From a bacterium (GTDB taxonomy: Bacteria; Myxococcota; UBA727; JAUIJE01): a stretch of 64,000 bases of DNA. Below, one piece after another: positions 36,301 through 44,391 of this stretch. Both the position numbers and the translations under genes were made by a program. The stretch covers positions 124,001-188,000 of the forward strand of contig JAUIJE010000009.1 of assembly GCA_030431455.1 (NCBI GenBank). Reading direction: 5' to 3'. Positions within the stretch are counted from its first letter, which is position 1. The number at the start of each line of letters is the position of its first letter. The notes under the pieces were generated by a model. It ran no database searches. It had not been told where the DNA came from and saw only the letters and a program-made list of their open reading frames with translations.

Positions 36301-38913
36301 CTCATCGAGCGGACCGCCGAGAAGATCGACTGCCTCATCGCGATGTACGAGCAACACGTCGACACCACCTTCGGCGAGCCCGCCAACGACCCGGTGGTGA
36401 AGCTCAAGGTGCAGGAGTTTTTGCAGTACTCGTTCGCGCAGGAAGAGATTCGATTCAACTTCCCCACCGACGGGACCGCGCCGGAGTTGCTCGCCTACCC
36501 CATCGTCAACGAGGGCTATGAGCGGCTGCTCACGGAGTTGGCGGTGATGCTCGGTGACGAAGCCCTGACCCAGTCCTTCGCCGCGCGCTTCGACCTCGCG
36601 GGCAGCAACCAACTCGGCTTTGAAGGCACATTGTTCGAGCCGGACGGCATCGACCTCGCGGGGGGCGCGGGCTTCGAGCTGTACAAGCTCTACCAAGCGG
36701 TCCAGTACTACCAGTTGGCCCTCGACCGTTTTTACAAAATCAGCCCCAGCATCTGGAAGAGCGTGCTCAACTACGGCGCCACCACCGCCGACGGCTACAT
36801 CGACCAGAACACCGTCACCGCCTACCTCGAGCGGTTGATCCGGGCCTCCACCCAGAAAGCCCTGGCCCTGTCCGAGATCTCGGTCCGGTACAGCAACTTC
36901 AACGAGCCCAAGCTCGCCCGCCACGTCATCGAGCGCGCCTACACGTCGACGTACATCGAGTCGGTGGCGATGAGCCGCACCATGCTCAACATGATCGAGG
37001 CCAACGCCCTCTTGTCCGCGCGGCCCCAAATCCGGCTCAGCGTGGAGCAAGCCCAGCGGGCGTACCGCTCGGCGCTGCGGCGGATGCAGGAGGCGTACGA
37101 GCAAATCACCGACGACCGGACCTTCTTCGGCTACGCCCCCGACTACATTCCCTTCCCCGCGCTCAACCCCAACGACGTCAACGAGGACAATGCCTTTGAG
37201 GCCGTCCTCGGCTCGGTCCGGGACAAGGTCGCGGTGGCGGGCGAAAAGGAGGACCTCGCGCTCGCCCAGAACCAGGCCTACAACGTCGACTCGGTGGCCT
37301 TCCAGAACGAGCTGCTCAACATTCAGTCGACCTACGAGAGCCAGCTCGCGTCCATCTGCGGCACCTTCGAGGACGTCAACGGCGACGTGTACCCCGCCAT
37401 CGGGGTCTACGCCGACCGGCTGGGCGACGGGACCAACGCCGGCGACCCCTGCGGTGGGGTCGGGACGGGCGAGATCTCAACCAAGCTCAACGAGTTGTTG
37501 TCCGCCAACCTCGCGGTGCAGTCGGCGCGCCAGGCGCTCGTGGACCACGCGGTGTTGATGCAGATCGAGTCGGATCGTGTGGCCCAAGAGTGCCAGCTCA
37601 TCAATGCCATTGCACAGTTCTCGTACGAGACCGACCTCGAGATCAACGAACTGGAGGAGGCCATCAACCGGCGCGAGCAGGCGGTGCACAACATGGACCG
37701 CCTCACCGACGCGGCGTTCAACGTGGCCGGCATCCTCGCGGGGGGCGACACCTTCTCGAAGGCCGCCAACGTCGCCATCGCCGCGGCCGCGGCCAGCGCC
37801 ACCATCGGTCAACTCATCCTCGCCAATGTCTTTGAAGGCCTGAACGTCCTGGCCCAAAACAAGATCGGACGCTTCGAGGCCGAGCGCGCCAAGTGGGTCA
37901 CCCAACAGGACTGCACCTTCGCGATCATCGAATCCAACGCGACCATGCAGGGCATGATGCTCGACGAGTACCACCTGCAGATCCAAGCCAACCAAGCGAT
38001 GCTCGACCTCGCCAGCGTGGCCGCGGAGATCGAAGGGCTGTTCCACCAGGCCAAAGCCTTGCAGGCGACGATGAAGGCCCAAGAGCAACAGCTCATCAAC
38101 CTCGAGGCCGCGCGCAACGACCCCAACGTGCGCATCTACAAAAACGACGCCATCCGCAACGCCGACCGGGCGTTCACCCGCGCGGTCCGCGAGGCGTACC
38201 GCCTCACCAAGGTCTACGAGTACTACACGTCGACGTCGTACGCGGCGCTCGACGAGCTGTTCTTGGTCCGCTTGGTGTCGCGGGGGGACATCCCCTTGGA
38301 GAACTACGTGGCCGAGCTCGAGGACGCGTTCTCGGTGTTCCAGGAAGAGAACGGCCTGCCCGATGACCGCGTGTTGGTGTTGTCCGCCCGCGACGACATC
38401 CTCGCCATCCCCCGGCTCAACAGCAGCAACCAGCCCCTGTCGGTCGACGAGCGCGCCGAGGCCTTCCGCGACGCCCTGTTCGACAACCGCCGCCTCAACG
38501 AGGACGGGCACATCAAGCTCACCTTCCCCATCGCCCTGGGGCAGCTCTCGCCCCTCACCCGCAACCACAAGGTGTCGCGCATCGAGGTCGAGATGCTGGG
38601 CAACGACGCCGACGCGGTGGGCCGCGCGTACCTCCGCCAGGTCGGCACCGGGGTGGTGCGGGGCCTCGACGGGGAGAAGTCTTTCTTCGCGTTCCCGCGG
38701 CGCACCGCGGTCATCAACACGTTCTTCAACGGTGAGCGGGTGTTCGGCGAGGACGTGTACCAGTCGCGCCGGCTGCACGACCGGCCGCTGGCCAACACCG
38801 CCTGGGAGCTGTTGCTGAACTTCCGCGACGAGCCGGACAACCTCGACGTGGACGTGTCCTCGCTCTCCGACGTGCGGATCTACTTCTATTACACCGATTT
38901 CACCGCCTTCTGA
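33301..38913 (+). CDS. Giant lipoprotein with helical-hairpin core and Tc-toxin-like C-terminus
   Basis: An 1870-residue exported protein. The signal ends in lipobox LSGC, and GGAGGG precedes the ATG. Residues 25-250 are cysteine-rich (CPEVACDDGLVC, GGCYANATCNAGGLC). Residues 265-360 look like an Ig-type domain (NRLTFSPEVDSGMVSLVNQG). A long mixed region has further cysteines (CDCGLNPNQCNTC near 840). From about 1390 to 1620 there are long coiled coils around a very hydrophobic Ala/Gly-rich segment at about 1470-1515 (ILAGGDTFSKAANVAIAAA). The last 130 residues form a beta-rich domain ending LSDVRIYFYYTDF. That C-terminus and the helical hairpin recall the TcA subunit of Tc toxins (translocation channel and TcB-binding domain). 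The resemblance is my reading, not a database result. A surface or secreted toxin-like role is possible. Confidence 0.75.
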   Translation: MARAVWGVVCSVVAVGVLSGCPAPECPEVACDDGLVCRSGACLPDIQLPAHVGDIGGGCYANATCNAGGLCDAGTCVACDLGSEGCGCFGNATCFAGLTCAGGFCVDPGTTGTGALPPADPKCYSPCNSSFTNADGEFVICDADGLFEGCRGNNLCSVGNCVGPDEQLTPGNAVGDCTAETDCPSWQTCLQGRCYSNCDGNGDCPAGADGRAQQCSQHVCRTPCTAGEGGCGSGMFCDAPNGTAGVCMPSVGGDGTEVLPPNAFAVSTNRLTFSPEVDSGMVSLVNQGPNTETYVVKKASPVSALSDDIAGLSLNGDATSSVTVTLAPGESADIEVSGAGDVAASNWTGHLTIESTTGGTKKVYLARFGEPGGQWVGTMTYFADFPDEMLDEWAANPGAVDLNIEGDNAFMVKWESFISGQLSYDELKAVLRATDEESWKLGLMDEYCPDQNTACYPYDNANGFGVYTTSLNSKAVPGGVSDLPFVMNLRPDAADAAHFTGKVDTGKSLHYPGSPAVDFRLETLPENCPLSPRGELLCRVQGLTTSVLVGGRYLAEPGDDCQASVVGGTGDFELVQTPWLVPGFVANTAFDFASGNLYRYECRDKTLPASTEMTSAEELVNLSLAQANPVPDGQTRVRELSVLDGVIVDQQDMVILFKETFQSYLGIGDADTFSAYGVIRLTKSNAELEDADYAGHVQTEERTFTSGLAAPVCSEGLLDELTALSGAVSTLDPADPTDARTVANLIIDGFTDDLDPSDEIDGVTEHAHWWCEDTGLIDGGLYGDIPCPGSSRVEFFTITGSPSAAEVQGHSCNAGASVTVQPRDDIVYLKCKSGFPNCDCGLNPNQCNTCSSSEVKKLLNQGAASNSEKCSPALPDSYSDPYDVATTQRASCRDVIDDWAANAGVAYRPNPVWTCKPDVNGNRPTSCTVALESNGFPIVDRRANKNFYQDGVTSIVAPQLRDEIAEAFRYKTRFRSRTGGNIGFAPELCEEGVTYCYNPELIERTAEKIDCLIAMYEQHVDTTFGEPANDPVVKLKVQEFLQYSFAQEEIRFNFPTDGTAPELLAYPIVNEGYERLLTELAVMLGDEALTQSFAARFDLAGSNQLGFEGTLFEPDGIDLAGGAGFELYKLYQAVQYYQLALDRFYKISPSIWKSVLNYGATTADGYIDQNTVTAYLERLIRASTQKALALSEISVRYSNFNEPKLARHVIERAYTSTYIESVAMSRTMLNMIEANALLSARPQIRLSVEQAQRAYRSALRRMQEAYEQITDDRTFFGYAPDYIPFPALNPNDVNEDNAFEAVLGSVRDKVAVAGEKEDLALAQNQAYNVDSVAFQNELLNIQSTYESQLASICGTFEDVNGDVYPAIGVYADRLGDGTNAGDPCGGVGTGEISTKLNELLSANLAVQSARQALVDHAVLMQIESDRVAQECQLINAIAQFSYETDLEINELEEAINRREQAVHNMDRLTDAAFNVAGILAGGDTFSKAANVAIAAAAASATIGQLILANVFEGLNVLAQNKIGRFEAERAKWVTQQDCTFAIIESNATMQGMMLDEYHLQIQANQAMLDLASVAAEIEGLFHQAKALQATMKAQEQQLINLEAARNDPNVRIYKNDAIRNADRAFTRAVREAYRLTKVYEYYTSTSYAALDELFLVRLVSRGDIPLENYVAELEDAFSVFQEENGLPDDRVLVLSARDDILAIPRLNSSNQPLSVDERAEAFRDALFDNRRLNEDGHIKLTFPIALGQLSPLTRNHKVSRIEVEMLGNDADAVGRAYLRQVGTGVVRGLDGEKSFFAFPRRTAVINTFFNGERVFGEDVYQSRRLHDRPLANTAWELLLNFRDEPDNLDVDVSSLSDVRIYFYYTDFTAF

Positions 38914-39018
38914 GCGGGCCCGGGCGCCGGTCGCCCCCCCCGCGCGGCGGTGTTTCAGGGCGGGGCGCGGGGTTGATTCCGCCGGGCCTGGGGTAGACTC
39001 GAACCCGACGGAGGGTCC

Positions 39019-41355
39019 ATGCACTTCAATGGCGTCGTGCGGCTGCTGATCATGTTGTCTTTCGCGGCGCTGGCCACGCTGCAGTCCTGCAGCTGCACCG
39101 AGTGTGTGGCCGACACCGACTGCGCCGACGGCCAGACCTGCGGGAGCGACGGCAGTTGTGCCGACGACGTGTGCGCGGCCTGCGTGGCCAACCAGCTGTG
39201 CGACGACAACGGCTGCGTCGAGGACTGCGAAGCGGATTTTATGTGGGACGGCGAAGCGTGCGTCGGGCTCGACGGGTGCAACGCGTGCGTCGTCGACAAC
39301 CGCGAGTGCTTGAGTGAGCTGACCGGCGAGTGCGGCGATTGTGTGGCCGGGTACGACGAGGACGCCGCCGGCAGCTGCGTGCCCAGCGGCAACTGTGATC
39401 CGCCCCCCGCGGAGGGCACGCTGGTCGAGGTGTGCGCGGCCGAGGGGCGTGCGTGTGAAGTCATCGCCGACGGCGCGGACTGCGGCGATTGCCTCGACGG
39501 GTACTTGGCGGTGGGCGACGCGTGCGAAGAAGAGTTCTTGTGCGCCGACGGCAAAGCCGCCGAATGCCAGGACGAGTTCCGCACGTGCAGCGACGAGCCC
39601 AACGGCACCTGCGGCGACTGCCTGGCCGGGTACTTGCCCATCACCGACGACGACCCCAGCGACGGGTGCCGGGCGATCCAGACCTGCGCGGACCTCTCGT
39701 GCGACACGTTGTGCAACGAGGCGACCGACACCGCGGACGCGTTCTGCACCGAGGCGTGCACCGGCCCTGGGGGCAACCAGGGGATCGAGGACGCGACCGG
39801 GTTCTGCGTCGAGTGCGGCAGCTGTGACGGGCCGGGCGAAGACGGGCCGTACCTGTTGTCGCTGTACGCGGGCACGACCTGTGTGTGCCGAAGCGACCCC
39901 GGGTTTTATTATGACCCCGCGCTCAACGCCACGCAGCCTTGCGACGAGGACGGAGACGGGTGGGCCCGCAAAAGTGCACAGCTGGCGTACGAATCGCCCG
40001 ACGCGGTCCTGCAAGCCACCTTCGCCTGCAACATCCGCGAGGTCAGCGCGTTCGAGCTGCGGTCTTGGGACGGCGACAGCCTGACCGTGGCCCAGGACCC
40101 CCCCGCGCCGTTGTTTGAAGAAGACCGCAACGACAGCCAAGCCTTGCTCAACAACGCCGCGCTCACCCCGTACGGCGGCCGCGCGCTCAAAGCCAACGAG
40201 CTGAACGGCCTGACCAAATACTGCGTCGGCTCGGGGGGCAAGGCCGACTACAACGCCAACGGCGTACCCGACGTCGACGAGCACCAGGGCATGACCTTGC
40301 CCGGGGGCGAGTCGATCCACACCCCGTTCATTGCCTATACATTTTTTGGCGAGCTTCACCGGGGCTGGTTCGACAACGGGACTTACATCATCGAGGAGAA
40401 GTCGCGTGACGCGGGGGCGAGCCCGGACCTGCAAGTCCCCATGAACCTCCCCGAGGATGGGTCGGGGGACGACACCTACTGGCGCCAATGTGTGGTGCTT
40501 GTCGACGCGGACTACGACGTGGTCACCGCCTCCGGCATCGAGCCGGTGACGATGGACTTCGCCTCCTTTGCCGAGCCGGATCCTTGGAGCGGAGAGATGG
40601 TGAAGGAAGGGTTCATCATGGCCCATCACTCGCAGTTCAAGTGTATGCGGGTGGTGGCCGACGCCACCCCGACGTCCCCCCGGCACTACATCACCGTCGG
40701 GCAGCTCCAGACCGCGGTGGCCAACGACGAGCTCGAGCTGCAAACGTGCGCCGCGCAGGGCACCGACGCGGCCCCCGACCAGTTCATCCCCGCGATCGAT
40801 CCCAACCCGCGCCAGCCCGAGGTCACGTGTTTGCCCGGGGCGGACCCGGCCGGTCTGCCCCTCGACTCCGTGCGGTGGACGGTGGTCGAGTACCGCCACC
40901 CCAACACCTCCGATGCGTATACTTTGGGGTGCGTCAACGAGTGCAGCGCGTTCAAGCCCACCTGCGATGGCTACGACCCCGCCCATCCCGACATCGCCAA
41001 GTGTGAAGGCATCGCGTCCAACTACGGCCAGTTGACCTGCGGCTGCGCGACCAACTTCGGCGGGCCTGCCTGTGACGTGCCCTGTCCGGGCTTTGACCCC
41101 CGCCAGATGCCGGCCAACGCCGCCGGGCTGTACAACCACTTGTTCGTCGAGGAGGCGTACACCGTGGCGCCGCGCACCGGGTATTGGATGTGTGGCTCCC
41201 TCGCCACCACCGACACGCCGGTGTTGTCGGATGGCCAGGCGGGCGGCTACACGCTGCGGGGCGAAGTCCCGGCGATCGCCACCCCGCAAGAGCCGCTCAC
41301 CGGCACCGACGCCAACGGCTTGCCCCTGGTGTTGAGCGGGTACGTCGCCCCCTGA
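39019..41355 (+). CDS. Cysteine-rich exported protein with EGF-like C-terminus
   Basis: A 778-residue exported protein. A hydrophobic signal (LLIMLSFAALATLQSC) ends near Cys22-Cys24, consistent with a lipoprotein. GGAGG precedes the ATG. Residues 25-300 are densely cysteine-rich with repeated modules such as CGDCVAGYDEDAAGSC, CGDCLDGYLAVGDAC and CGDCLAGYLPITDDD, the furin/EGF-like style of myxobacterial surface proteins. A middle domain (310-620) has few cysteines. An EGF-like stretch near the end reads CEGIASNYGQLTCGCATNFG. It begins 105 bases after the giant lipoprotein gene on the same strand. Adhesion or partner binding is plausible; no enzyme motif is seen. Confidence 0.78.
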   Translation: MHFNGVVRLLIMLSFAALATLQSCSCTECVADTDCADGQTCGSDGSCADDVCAACVANQLCDDNGCVEDCEADFMWDGEACVGLDGCNACVVDNRECLSELTGECGDCVAGYDEDAAGSCVPSGNCDPPPAEGTLVEVCAAEGRACEVIADGADCGDCLDGYLAVGDACEEEFLCADGKAAECQDEFRTCSDEPNGTCGDCLAGYLPITDDDPSDGCRAIQTCADLSCDTLCNEATDTADAFCTEACTGPGGNQGIEDATGFCVECGSCDGPGEDGPYLLSLYAGTTCVCRSDPGFYYDPALNATQPCDEDGDGWARKSAQLAYESPDAVLQATFACNIREVSAFELRSWDGDSLTVAQDPPAPLFEEDRNDSQALLNNAALTPYGGRALKANELNGLTKYCVGSGGKADYNANGVPDVDEHQGMTLPGGESIHTPFIAYTFFGELHRGWFDNGTYIIEEKSRDAGASPDLQVPMNLPEDGSGDDTYWRQCVVLVDADYDVVTASGIEPVTMDFASFAEPDPWSGEMVKEGFIMAHHSQFKCMRVVADATPTSPRHYITVGQLQTAVANDELELQTCAAQGTDAAPDQFIPAIDPNPRQPEVTCLPGADPAGLPLDSVRWTVVEYRHPNTSDAYTLGCVNECSAFKPTCDGYDPAHPDIAKCEGIASNYGQLTCGCATNFGGPACDVPCPGFDPRQMPANAAGLYNHLFVEEAYTVAPRTGYWMCGSLATTDTPVLSDGQAGGYTLRGEVPAIATPQEPLTGTDANGLPLVLSGYVAP

Positions 41356-41420
41356 CTCGATCACGGGCAGTGCGCGCTGGTGCGAATCGCGCCGGCGCGC
41401 AAACGGCGCGACGTGTCACC

Positions 41421-41452
41421 GGGCTGAAATTTGCCTGAAGAGTTTTCAGCCC
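41421..41452. other. Stem-loop downstream of the EGF-like gene
   Basis: GGGCTGAAA and TTTCAGCCC form a 9-bp perfect stem with a 14-base loop, 66 bases after the stop codon at 41355. There is no T-run directly after it, so it could be an mRNA-stabilising hairpin or a Rho-assisted end rather than a classical terminator. Confidence 0.5.
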
Positions 41453-41461
41453 TGGCGCGAC

Positions 41462-41570
41462 CTGTCAGGGTGAGCTGTCAGGCGCTTATAAATACTTAAA
41501 AATAAAAGACATTTTCCTCTTTGTTTCGGGTAGCTGAATTTCATCCTGTTTCAGGATTGTTCCGTTCAAT
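41462..41570 (+). promoter_or_regulatory. AT-rich promoter region of the amidase gene
   Basis: A stretch of about 90 bases from 41485 is far richer in A/T than anything nearby. It includes TTATAAATACTTAAAAATAA, giving a good -10 candidate TATAAA at 41487-41492. Two direct copies of CTGTCAG (41462-41468 and 41475-41481), 13 bases apart, lie just upstream and could be the -35 region or an activator site. The amidase ATG is at 41627, so the leader would be about 130 bases. Confidence 0.45.
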
Positions 41571-41626
41571 CCCGCAGAACCATCGCCGACAACACCATTC
41601 GAGTTCGACACGGAAGTGGAGACGCG

Positions 41627-43456
41627 ATGACGATGGTGCGGATGATGCTGTGTGGGATGTTGCCGATCGCCTTTGTGGCGGCGTGCGTCGACAACCACAT
41701 CCCCGCGCAGCACGAAGCGACCGAGCGAGACGACGAAGCGATCGCCCCGCTCGCGCGGCAGGCGTTTGCGCCCGTGTCCAACGAGACCTACGCGCTGACC
41801 ACGGTGACGGTCGACGAGCGAGGCACGGCCAACCGCCTCGCGATCATGCTCGACTTGGCCGACGCCGAAGATGACGCCGACCTCCCGGTGATGGTGCGCG
41901 CGGTTGACGCCGCGGGCACGGTGTTCGACTGGCAAGAGACCGAGGTGACGTTCGCCGAGGGCGGCCTGCGCACGCACCTGGTGACGTTCGATGCCGAGGT
42001 CGTGCAGGCGGACATCCGCATCGACGCGGAAGACCTGCTGCGGGTCCAGACCCTGAGCCCCGCGTTCTCCACCGTGCAGGAAGAGGACGCGGCCGAGCTC
42101 GGCGTGGCCGAGGCGGCCCAGAGCGAGGCCCCCCTCTCGTCGGCCCTGAGCGCCATCGGGGTGAAGCCGCGGTCGGCGTGGACCACCCTGGGGTCGGCCT
42201 GTACGTCCAATGACCCCAACAAGTACCGGATGGCGATCCACCACACCGTCACCCAGACCGGGTCGACCCAGGCCCAGTATGAAGCCAAGATGCGCCAGAT
42301 GCGCAACTGGCACCGCGACCAGGGATGGTGTGACATTGGGTATCACTTCGTCATCACCGTCGACGGCACCATCTTTGAGGCCCGCCCGATCAAACACATC
42401 GGCGCACACGTGGCCTACTCCAACACCGGGAACATCGGCATCTCGTTCATGGGTTGTTTTCACCCCACCCAATGTGGCGCCGCCGGCGGTCCCCACCAGC
42501 CCACCGCGGCGATGATCAACGCGGCGGGCAAGCTGGTGAAGAAGCTGAGCGGCATCTACGGCATCGCCCGGACCTCGTCGAAGATCAAAGGCCACCGCCA
42601 GCACCCCAACGTGTCCAAGGCCTGTCCCGGCGACTACGTCATCAATCTGTTGCCGCAGATTCGCAACTGGAACGGCAACAGCGGACTGCCCGGGTTTTGC
42701 GCGGGCAAGACCGGCCACTGGTGCGTGGGCGACGACCTGGTCGAGTGCGACAGCGGCGACGAGGTCGAGCGCACCGACTGCGCCCACGGCTGCCAATCGA
42801 TGCCCGCGGGCACCCCGGATCAGTGCAAAGCGCCGCCCGCCCCCACCACGTTTTGCAACGCCAACGGCGACAAGACCGGGACCTGGTGTGACGGCACCTG
42901 GCTGACGGTGTGCGACGACGGGGACCGGGTGTCGCGCACCAAGTGCGGCAACGGCTGCCAGTCGATGCCCTCGGGCACGCCCGACCAATGTGTACAGACC
43001 ACGTTCTGCAACGCCGACGGCGACAAGACCGGGACGTGGTGTGACGGCGACTGGCTCACCGTGTGCGACGACGGCGACCGGGTCTCGCGCAACAAGTGCG
43101 ACAACGGCTGCCAGTCGATGCCCGCGGGCACCCCCGACCAGTGTGTGTCCGTGACCTTCTGCAATGCCGATGGAGACAAGACCGGCACCTGGTGTGACGG
43201 CAAATGGCTCACGGTGTGCGACGACGGCGACCTCGTCTCGCGCAACAAGTGTCCGGTGGGCTGCCAGAGCATGCCCGCGGGCACGCCCGACCAATGTAAG
43301 GTCGACGACTTCTGCTACGCCGATGGCACCAAGACCGGTACGTGGTGCGACGGCAATGATCTGGTGATGTGCGACGGAGGTTCGCTGTCCTCGCGGACGA
43401 CTTGTGCCCAAGGGTGCCAGTCGATGCCGCAAGGCACGCCCGATCAATGCAACTGA
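41627..43456 (+). CDS. PGRP/amidase_2-type peptidoglycan amidase lipoprotein with Cys-rich repeats
   Basis: A 609-residue exported protein with lipobox VAAC (Cys20) and GGAG before the ATG. Residues 35-165 form an unassigned, strand-rich domain. Residues 180-350 are an N-acetylmuramoyl-L-alanine amidase of the PGRP/T7-lysozyme type: zinc ligands are probably His205 (IHHTV), His323 (GHRQH) and Cys333 (ACPG), with GYHFVITVDGTIFEAR and NTGNIGISFMG in between. Residues 357-609 are five cysteine-rich repeats of about 50 residues. It should cleave the glycan-peptide bond of peptidoglycan, either the cell's own or that of prey. An AT-rich promoter region lies upstream and a very strong terminator downstream, so it is an independent unit. 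Confidence 0.9.
   Translation: MTMVRMMLCGMLPIAFVAACVDNHIPAQHEATERDDEAIAPLARQAFAPVSNETYALTTVTVDERGTANRLAIMLDLADAEDDADLPVMVRAVDAAGTVFDWQETEVTFAEGGLRTHLVTFDAEVVQADIRIDAEDLLRVQTLSPAFSTVQEEDAAELGVAEAAQSEAPLSSALSAIGVKPRSAWTTLGSACTSNDPNKYRMAIHHTVTQTGSTQAQYEAKMRQMRNWHRDQGWCDIGYHFVITVDGTIFEARPIKHIGAHVAYSNTGNIGISFMGCFHPTQCGAAGGPHQPTAAMINAAGKLVKKLSGIYGIARTSSKIKGHRQHPNVSKACPGDYVINLLPQIRNWNGNSGLPGFCAGKTGHWCVGDDLVECDSGDEVERTDCAHGCQSMPAGTPDQCKAPPAPTTFCNANGDKTGTWCDGTWLTVCDDGDRVSRTKCGNGCQSMPSGTPDQCVQTTFCNADGDKTGTWCDGDWLTVCDDGDRVSRNKCDNGCQSMPAGTPDQCVSVTFCNADGDKTGTWCDGKWLTVCDDGDLVSRNKCPVGCQSMPAGTPDQCKVDDFCYADGTKTGTWCDGNDLVMCDGGSLSSRTTCAQGCQSMPQGTPDQCN
42695..43453 (+). repeat. Five in-frame Cys-rich coding repeats of about 150 bp
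   Basis: Each unit has six cysteines in the pattern FC, TWCDG, VCDDGD, KC, GCQSMP and PDQC. Units 2, 3 and 4 are nearly identical in protein and very similar in DNA at a period of about 150 bases. Unit 1 and unit 5 have diverged. The DNA similarity suggests recent duplication or continuing gene conversion. Confidence 0.85.
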
Positions 43457-43474
43457 TCTCTTGGGGAAGAGTGT

Positions 43475-43515
43475 GACCCCCCGTCCCGAATTCGCGGGAC
43501 GGGGGGTCTTTTTTT
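43475..43515 (+). terminator. Strong Rho-independent terminator after the amidase gene
   Basis: A perfect 14-bp stem GACCCCCCGTCCCG / CGGGACGGGGGGTC with loop AATTCG, followed by seven T residues, begins 18 bases after the stop codon. It is the clearest terminator in the window. Confidence 0.95.
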
Positions 43516-43529
43516 GGGCGCGCTCCAGG

Positions 43530-43577
43530 CTCCGGTTCCGGTTCCGGTTCCGGTTCCGCGTCCGGTTCTGGTTCCGG
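43530..43577. repeat. Hexanucleotide array (CCGGTT)n
   Basis: About eight copies of a 6-base unit CCGGTT or close variants (CCGCGT, CTGGTT) lie between the amidase terminator and the four-helix-bundle gene. On the minus strand it could read as Glu-Pro repeats, but it lies past the stop codon of that gene and is not supported as coding. Confidence 0.85.
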
Positions 43578-43669
43578 CGCCGGGGCGCACCCTGACACCG
43601 TGGCTCGCGAACGCAACAGTTCGCCCGATGCTTCCGGGCCCGCGACCGGACCCGGAAGCGCGTCGATGA

Positions 43670-43990
43670 CTAGCTGGTGGCGAGCTTGACCAAGGTGCCG
43701 ATGATTTTGCCGAGCTGATCGGTCAACACCGGGTCGGCGGCGTCGAGCAGGCCCATCGCGTGCGCGACCTCCAAACACGCGAGCGTCTCGCGCGCTGAGC
43801 CAAGTGCGGTGTGGTACCGGGCCTGCCGCAGCTTGCCGCGTGAGTACATTCCTTCGGCGACATTGAGCGGCACCGACGTGGCCGCGCGACGCAGCTGACG
43901 GGCCAAGTCGGGGTCGGCACGTGCGAGCAATCTGCAGTACGGCGCAATGTCACGGCACATGTCGAGAGTGGTGGGATAGATTCGAAGCAT
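43670..43990 (-). CDS. Four-helix-bundle protein, 23S rRNA IVP family
   Basis: A 106-residue all-helical protein of the family first seen in intervening sequences of 23S rRNA genes and related to Avd of diversity-generating retroelements. The family pattern is clear: DMCRDIAPYCRLLARADPDLARQL, RRAATSVPLNVAEG, a polar Arg/Lys-rich loop (YSRGKLRQARYH), then SARETLACLEVAHAMG and a final helix. GGAGG lies ahead of the ATG. Members bind nucleic acid in the Avd case; most stand-alone copies have no known role. No reverse transcriptase or variable repeat is present in this window. The gene is embedded in an unusual repeat island and lies downstream of the M15 peptidase gene on the same strand. Confidence 0.87.
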   Translation of the reverse strand: MLRIYPTTLDMCRDIAPYCRLLARADPDLARQLRRAATSVPLNVAEGMYSRGKLRQARYHTALGSARETLACLEVAHAMGLLDAADPVLTDQLGKIIGTLVKLATS

Positions 43991-44150
43991 CGAGGCAACC
44001 TCCGGTTGGGATTCACCATTCCCACCGCGCCGCGCGGAGGTGCGCTCAAGGGCGCGTCAGCGCCGAGCGAAGCGAGGGCACCCTTGAACGCGCCGAGCAC
44101 GGCGGGACACTCAGAAACCCAGCCGGCTTTCCTTCCTCGCTCGTCCGCAG

Positions 44151-44343
44151 TCACCGAAATTGCTTGGCGGTTTGCTTCGCAAACGCGCGCTCCCGCTCCC
44201 TGGCTCTTCGGCGAGACGCCTTCGGCGCTCACCGAATGGCTTGGCGGTTTGCTTCGCAAACGCACGTTCCCGTTCCCTGGCTCTTCGGCGAGACGCCTTC
44301 GGCGCTCACCGAATGGCTTGGCGGTTTGCTTCGCAAACGCACG
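44151..44343. repeat. Tandem 77-78 bp repeat with hairpins
   Basis: Unit 1 is 44151-44228, unit 2 is 44229-44305, and unit 3 starts at 44306 and is cut short by the hexamer array. Each unit begins TCACCGAA, contains the hairpin GTTTGC-TTC-GCAAAC, then a short CGTTCC-type hexamer pair, then CTGGCTCTTCGGCGAGACGC. Units 1 and 2 differ at only a few bases. Confidence 0.9.
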
Positions 44344-44391
44344 CTCCCGTTCCCGTTCCCGTTCCCGCTCCCGCTCCCGCTCCCGCTCCCC
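44344..44391. repeat. Hexanucleotide array (CCCGTT/CCCGCT)n
   Basis: About three CCCGTT units followed by about four CCCGCT units. It begins where the third 77-bp unit would have its two-copy hexamer and ends right at the M15 peptidase stop codon, so it looks like an expansion of that part of the unit. Confidence 0.85.

Noticed and set aside
37477-41364. Minus-strand open frame of 1295 codons
   Set aside because: It is antisense to the giant lipoprotein and the EGF-like gene and has no recognisable start signal or motif.
43670-43990. Diversity-generating retroelement
   Set aside because: The Avd-like gene is present, but no reverse transcriptase, template repeat or variable repeat target is seen in the window.
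44151-44391. CRISPR-like array
   Set aside because: The 77-bp units are directly tandem without unique spacers, there are only two and a half, and no cas gene is present.
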